Shown here: positions 15,063 through 18,865 of the stretch, in pieces
Layout of the letters: each line of letters opens with the position of its first letter
Numbering within the stretch: position 1 is the stretch's first letter
Assembly: GCA_902497215.1 (NCBI GenBank)
Contig: CABVEH010000003.1
Coordinates: 1-18,865, forward strand
Direction: 5' to 3'
Source of the DNA: an uncultured Eggerthellaceae bacterium
GTDB lineage: Bacteria > Actinomycetota > Coriobacteriia > Coriobacteriales > Eggerthellaceae
DNA length: 18,865 nt
Program-made: the position numbers and the translations under genes
Notes under the pieces: generated by a model
Seen by the model: only the letters and a program-made list of their open reading frames with translations
Database searches by the model: none
What the model was told of the DNA's origin: nothing

Positions 15063-15890
15063 ATGAAAGTATTCGTTTTCGACCTGGACAAGTGCAACGG
15101 CTGCCACAACTGCCAGATTGCCTGCAAGGACGAGCATGTTGGGAACGACTGGAGCCCTTACGCGGCGCCTCAGCCTGATACGGGTCAGTTCTGGTGCAAG
15201 GTTGACGAAGAGGTTTGCGGCAAGGTTCCGCACGTCAGGGTCAACTACTTGCCCAGGATGTGCAACCACTGCGACGACGCGCCTTGCATGGAGGCCTTTC
15301 CCGAGGCGGTCTATCGCCGCGGCGACGGGATTGTCGTGATCGACCCGGAAAAGGCGCGCGACAAGCAAGGCCTCGTCGATTCGTGTCCGTATGGTGCCGT
15401 CTTCTGGAACAAGGAGCTGGGGCTGGCGCAGAAATGCACGGGTTGTGCGCACCTCTTGGACGACGGATGGGCCGAACCCAGGTGTGTCGATTCGTGCTGC
15501 ACCGGAGCCCTTCGATTCGGAGACGAGGAGGACTTCGCCGACGAGATAGCCGCCGCCGAGGTGTTGCATCCCGAGTTCGGCACGTCGCCCCGTGTCTACT
15601 ACCTGAACAAGCCGAAGAGGTTCATTGCTGCGACGGTCGTCGACCTAGAAGCTGACGAAGTCGTCGAAGGCGCCTTGGCCAAACTTACCACAGTCGATGG
15701 AGAGGAGGTGGTCGCTTCTACGGCAAGCGACGAGTTCGGTGACGTCTGGTTCGAGGGCCTAGAGCCAGGCAAGTACCGGATGTGGATAGAGAAGGAGGGC
15801 TATCTGAGCAGATACGAGGATTTCGACCTTACGGAGAAGGATGGCGCACAGCCCGAGATGCGCTTCTGCAAGATTCCCGTCATTGCATGA
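15063..15890 (+). CDS. Three-cluster ferredoxin-like small subunit with C-terminal transthyretin-like domain (transhydroxylase small-subunit type)
   Basis: The 275-residue protein has twelve likely cluster-binding cysteines: Cys11, 14, 17, 21; Cys67, 70, 75; Cys108; and Cys125, 128, 141, 145. That is enough for three [4Fe-4S] clusters. The fourth cysteine of the second motif is replaced (CNHCDDAPCMEAFP), so the usual fourth cluster of DmsB-type subunits is absent, as known for the Pelobacter transhydroxylase small subunit. Residues about 186-275 form a beta-rich carboxypeptidase-regulatory/transthyretin-like domain (FGDVWFEGLEPGKYRMWIEKEGY), also as in that enzyme. GAGGGG (15047-15052) before the ATG at 15063 decides the start; the frame is open to 15036. 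It pairs with the large subunit encoded directly upstream and probably wires electrons to the Mo site. No membrane anchor gene follows. Confidence 0.92.
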   Translation: MKVFVFDLDKCNGCHNCQIACKDEHVGNDWSPYAAPQPDTGQFWCKVDEEVCGKVPHVRVNYLPRMCNHCDDAPCMEAFPEAVYRRGDGIVVIDPEKARDKQGLVDSCPYGAVFWNKELGLAQKCTGCAHLLDDGWAEPRCVDSCCTGALRFGDEEDFADEIAAAEVLHPEFGTSPRVYYLNKPKRFIAATVVDLEADEVVEGALAKLTTVDGEEVVASTASDEFGDVWFEGLEPGKYRMWIEKEGYLSRYEDFDLTEKDGAQPEMRFCKIPVIA

Positions 15891-15915
15891 CGGGCCAACA
15901 AGAGGAGGACAAGAG

Positions 15916-17433
15916 ATGGAAGATAAAGCCAAGGCGCCGGTCGAGAAGGCCGGCAAGCCTAAGAAGGAGCGCGGCTACGGCATGAACCAGGTGCCGCGCG
16001 CCGGGGAGCTCGGAGCGTTTGGCCTTCAGCATGCGCTGATCATCCTGTTCCAGACGCTTCCTGCGCCGCTGCTGATCTCCGCAGGAGTCGGGCTCGATGC
16101 GGCCCAGACGGCGCTTCTGGTGGCGTCGGCGCTGTTCGTCAGTGGCATCTGCACGTTCATACAAAGCTTCGGACTAGGGCCGATTGGTGCGAAGATTCCC
16201 ATGGTCATGGTCGGAAGCTTCGTCTTCATAGCGCCGGGCCTTCTGATCATCCCGCAGGCTGGGTTCGGCGGCTACATGGGAGCGTGCATAGTCGCCGCCA
16301 TAGTGTGCGGCATCATATTCGTTCTGTTCTCGGGATGGTTGCGGGTGATCTTCCCGCCTTTCATTTCGGGCGCGGTGCTGCTTGTGCTGGGCACTGGCCT
16401 GATCGGCAACGCTCTTAACAACTGCGCGGGCGGCGCAGGCGTCGAGAACTACGGCGACCCCATCTTCCTGGCGTTGGCGGGAGTGACTTTCCTTATAACG
16501 CTGGTGTTGGCTGTGTTCGGCAAGGGCTTCGTGCAAGGGGCGGCCCCGCTCATCGGCATGTGCGTCGGGTTCGTCATCAGCATTTGCATGGGCATGGTTG
16601 ATTTCACCCCCGTCGAAGAGGCCGCATGGATAGGTATTCCGACCCCGCTCAATTGGGGCATTTCGTTCCCGATCGACGCCTGCCTCGTTATGACGCTGGT
16701 CGCCGTGTGCGGAATCGTTGAGATCCTTGGAACCACTTCGGCGACTGTCGACGTTGCAGCAAATCGCCTGGCGACGCCCGAGGAAACCAAGAAGACCGTT
16801 CTGACGCAGGCCGTCACCAGCGTTTTTGCCGGCCTGTTCAACGCCGTCCCCACCATATCGGGGTCTGCGAACATCGGCCTTATGGGCATCACCAAGGTGT
16901 TCTCGCGCTATGCCGTGGCGACCGCTGGCGTGATCGTGCTCGTGATGGGTCTTTGTCCGAAGTTCTCTGCCATTTTCTCCGTCATTCCCAATCCGGTGTT
17001 TGGCGGCGCCGTGCTTATGATGTTCGGAACCATCCTGGTCAACGGCATGAAAATCATCATGCAAAGCGAACAGACGGGTCGCACTCAGACGATCCTTGCG
17101 GTGGCTCTGGCGGTTGGAATCGGCTTCAACTCGTTCCCTGATGCTTTGGCGCAGTTCCCGTTCTGGGTCTCCACCATGCTCTGCGGTGTCCCCGGCACGG
17201 CGTTCGTGGCTGTGATTCTCAACGTCCTGCTTCCTGGCCGAAACCTGAAGAAGCAGCCTATCGAGGAGAAGGAAGCTTCGTCGAACGGCGACCTCTCCGA
17301 ATCGCACAAGTCCGAAGAGAACCTGATGGGCGTCGAGGTGGACGTGAGCGACCTTGAGGCTCCAAAGCCTGGCGAAGAGGTCTCGCCGATCGACTTCGAG
17401 GCCGAGAAGATTCCTGCAAACGAACGGAAGTGA
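15916..17433 (+). CDS. NCS2-family permease (uracil/xanthine-type), first of two
   Basis: The 505-residue membrane protein has the NCS2 fold features: QH in the first helix (Gln38-His39), GLGPIGAKIP in the third, the TM8 segment GIVEILGTTSA with Glu269, and NIGLMGITKVFSRY before TM10. AGGAGG (15903-15908), seven bases before the ATG at 15916, decides the start over 15841. At the position four residues after the TM8 glutamate, which is Asp in XanQ and His in UraA, it has Thr273. The C-terminal 63 residues (443-505) are an acidic, charged tail absent from its partner. Family knowledge: NCS2 carriers are proton symporters for nucleobases, and some carry other ring compounds. It is 25 bases after the small subunit gene and shares its operon, so it probably imports the enzyme's substrate or exports its product. 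Confidence 0.9.
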   Translation: MEDKAKAPVEKAGKPKKERGYGMNQVPRAGELGAFGLQHALIILFQTLPAPLLISAGVGLDAAQTALLVASALFVSGICTFIQSFGLGPIGAKIPMVMVGSFVFIAPGLLIIPQAGFGGYMGACIVAAIVCGIIFVLFSGWLRVIFPPFISGAVLLVLGTGLIGNALNNCAGGAGVENYGDPIFLALAGVTFLITLVLAVFGKGFVQGAAPLIGMCVGFVISICMGMVDFTPVEEAAWIGIPTPLNWGISFPIDACLVMTLVAVCGIVEILGTTSATVDVAANRLATPEETKKTVLTQAVTSVFAGLFNAVPTISGSANIGLMGITKVFSRYAVATAGVIVLVMGLCPKFSAIFSVIPNPVFGGAVLMMFGTILVNGMKIIMQSEQTGRTQTILAVALAVGIGFNSFPDALAQFPFWVSTMLCGVPGTAFVAVILNVLLPGRNLKKQPIEEKEASSNGDLSESHKSEENLMGVEVDVSDLEAPKPGEEVSPIDFEAEKIPANERK

Positions 17434-17464
17434 CCCAGGTCGCTTTCGAATCTAAGGGGTTGTC

Positions 17465-18829
17465 ATGAAAGCTGAAGGGTATGGAATAAACGACAAGCCT
17501 CCGGTCAGGGAATTGATCCCGTTCGGAATCCAGCACTCTCTTCTGATAGCCTTCCAGGCCTTGCCGTACCCGCTTCTGGTTGCGGCAGGGCTCGGGTTCG
17601 ACCCGGCGCAGACCGCAATCCTGGTCGCTTGCGCCTTCTTCGTCGCCGGCATCGCGACCATTCTGCAGACCATAGGGGTCGGCCCCGTGGGAGGCAAGGT
17701 TCCGATCGCCATGACGGTAAGCGTGGTGTTCGTCTCGCCAGCGCTTCTGATAGCTCCGCAGGTGGGCTATGCGGGTTACGTTGGCGCCTGCCTGGTTGGC
17801 AGCTTGATTTGCGGGCTGGTGTTCTTCTTGTTCGCAGACAAGTTGCGGGTGATATTCCCTCCGTTCGTCTCCGGATCCGTCGTATTCGTGCTGGGCACCA
17901 CGCTGATCGGAGTCGCTTTGGGCTATTGCGCTGGCGGAAGCGGAAGCGAAGACTTCGGAAGCCCGACCAACTTGATGCTGGCGGCGATAACGTTGGTGTC
18001 GGTGCTCTTGCTGAACGTTTTTGGCAAAGGGTTCCTGCACGGGGCTGCGCCGCTGATCGGGTTGGTGATAGGGACCGTGGTTGCGGTATGTATGGGCCTG
18101 GTCGACTTCACCCCAGTGGCCGAAGCCGCCTGGTTCGGATTCCCGCAGCCGCTGTACTGGGGCATCGAGTTCCCGATAGACGCTTGCATAACCATAGGCT
18201 TCCTTGCCATCGTAGGCGTTGCCGAGCTGCTTGGCGACGTGTCGGCCACGACGAAGATCGCCGCCGACCGCATGCCTACGCGTCGTGAGACGCGAGGCGT
18301 GATCTTCACCCAGGCCATCACCAGCGGTTTCGCCGGACTGTTCAACTGCGGCCCGACGATTTCTGCAAGTGCCGACGTGGGCCTGTTGGGCTTCACCAAG
18401 GTGTGCAGTCGTTACGTGGTTGCCCTTGCCGGCGGCATCATGATCCTGGCGGCCCTTTGCCCGAAGGTCGCCGCACTGTGCTCGGTGATTCCGACCGCGG
18501 TGTTTGGCGGCGCGGTGCTTCTGATGTTCGGCGTCATACTGGTGAACGGCATCAAGATCATCATGGAGTCGAAGCCCGACGACCGGGTGGTCACAATCGT
18601 GGCGGTGTCCATCGCGGTCGGCGTGGGCTTCAATGCGTTCCCCGAAGCCTTGGCGCAGTTTCCGTTCTGGGTTTCCATGTTCTTGTGCGGACTTCCCGGA
18701 ACTGCTTTCGTTGGCGTCATATTGAACCTGATCCTTCCTGGGCGCGACAAGTCGGCCAAATGGGAAGATGACGTGGAGGAAGCGGAAGTGGAGCTCATCA
18801 AGAAGGAAGACGAGCTTTTGGTGGAATAG
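17465..18829 (+). CDS. NCS2-family permease (uracil/xanthine-type), second of two
   Basis: The 454-residue membrane protein is a clear paralogue of the permease encoded just upstream, with matching segments throughout. QH is at Gln23-His24, GVGPVGGKVP marks the third helix, and the TM8 segment GVAELLGDVSA has Glu254 and Asp258. The Glu-x3-Asp pair follows the XanQ pattern, unlike its neighbour, which has Thr at the second position. It lacks the long acidic tail and the lysine-rich N-terminus of the first copy. AAGGGG (17454-17459) precedes the ATG by five bases. The gap after the first permease is 31 bases with no terminator, so both belong to the same transcript. The substrate is uncertain: nucleobase, urate/xanthine or a hydroxylated aromatic. 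Confidence 0.9.
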   Translation: MKAEGYGINDKPPVRELIPFGIQHSLLIAFQALPYPLLVAAGLGFDPAQTAILVACAFFVAGIATILQTIGVGPVGGKVPIAMTVSVVFVSPALLIAPQVGYAGYVGACLVGSLICGLVFFLFADKLRVIFPPFVSGSVVFVLGTTLIGVALGYCAGGSGSEDFGSPTNLMLAAITLVSVLLLNVFGKGFLHGAAPLIGLVIGTVVAVCMGLVDFTPVAEAAWFGFPQPLYWGIEFPIDACITIGFLAIVGVAELLGDVSATTKIAADRMPTRRETRGVIFTQAITSGFAGLFNCGPTISASADVGLLGFTKVCSRYVVALAGGIMILAALCPKVAALCSVIPTAVFGGAVLLMFGVILVNGIKIIMESKPDDRVVTIVAVSIAVGVGFNAFPEALAQFPFWVSMFLCGLPGTAFVGVILNLILPGRDKSAKWEDDVEEAEVELIKKEDELLVE

Positions 18830-18865
18830 ACCGATTGAGCTTTGCTTTGTTCTGAGCGCCGCCGA

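Noticed and set aside
16174..17307. A 377-codon open frame on the minus strand
   Set aside because: It is antisense to the first NCS2 permease; its hydrophilic His/Asp/Arg-rich translation is the expected mirror of a membrane protein gene.
1..18865. CRISPR arrays, insertion sequences, phage genes or toxin-antitoxin pairs
   Set aside because: I saw no regularly spaced repeats, transposase, integrase or phage structural motifs in the window.

Overview
The window is GC-rich bacterial DNA. It carries several hallmarks of an anaerobic gut actinobacterium of the Eggerthellaceae (Coriobacteriia; the Eggerthella/Gordonibacter type). The main hallmark is a polytopic-membrane LuxR-type regulator transcribed divergently from a bis-MGD molybdenum oxidoreductase, an arrangement repeated many times in that family. 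The genus cannot be fixed from sequence alone.

Layout. (1) 1-1219: 3' part of an exported parvulin-type peptidyl-prolyl isomerase with an Ala/Asp/Glu-rich tail, closed by a 13-bp inverted repeat. (2) 1294-1525: two serine tRNAs, GGA and CGA, both with encoded CCA. (3) 1527-3594: a small, visibly less GC-rich accessory stretch. It holds a perfect 20-bp inverted repeat starting one base after the second tRNA, a GrpB/UPF0157 nucleotidyltransferase-like gene and an orphan AAA-type ATPase preceded by a purine-rich tandem repeat. (4) 3842-4561: a small alarmone synthetase, (p)ppGpp synthetase domain only. (5) 4621-10694: a metal-acquisition module. A DUF4213/DUF364 gene faces leftward; a THEP1-like NTPase, a FecCD-type permease, its ATPase, a class III binding lipoprotein and a divergent MoeA-like protein run rightward. 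The MoeA-like gene and the molybdoenzyme next door make molybdate or tungstate the best guess for the transported ion. (6) 10744-12228: the leftward LuxR-type membrane regulator. (7) 12430-18829: a tight rightward operon encoding a cytoplasmic pyrogallol-phloroglucinol transhydroxylase-like large subunit (872 aa), its three-cluster ferredoxin-like small subunit with a transthyretin-like C-terminal domain (275 aa), and two related NCS2 (uracil/xanthine-type) permeases.

Working model (inference). Regions 5-7 form one functional neighbourhood. The ABC system and MoeA-like protein supply the metal cofactor, the LuxR membrane protein senses a ligand, and the operon imports and converts a hydroxylated ring compound. 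That compound could be a polyphenol such as pyrogallol or, given the NCS2 carriers, a hydroxylated purine or pyrimidine. This transporter-enzyme pairing is the most interesting item in the window. Several gene starts were moved inward from the longest open frame because a Shine-Dalgarno sequence decides them.
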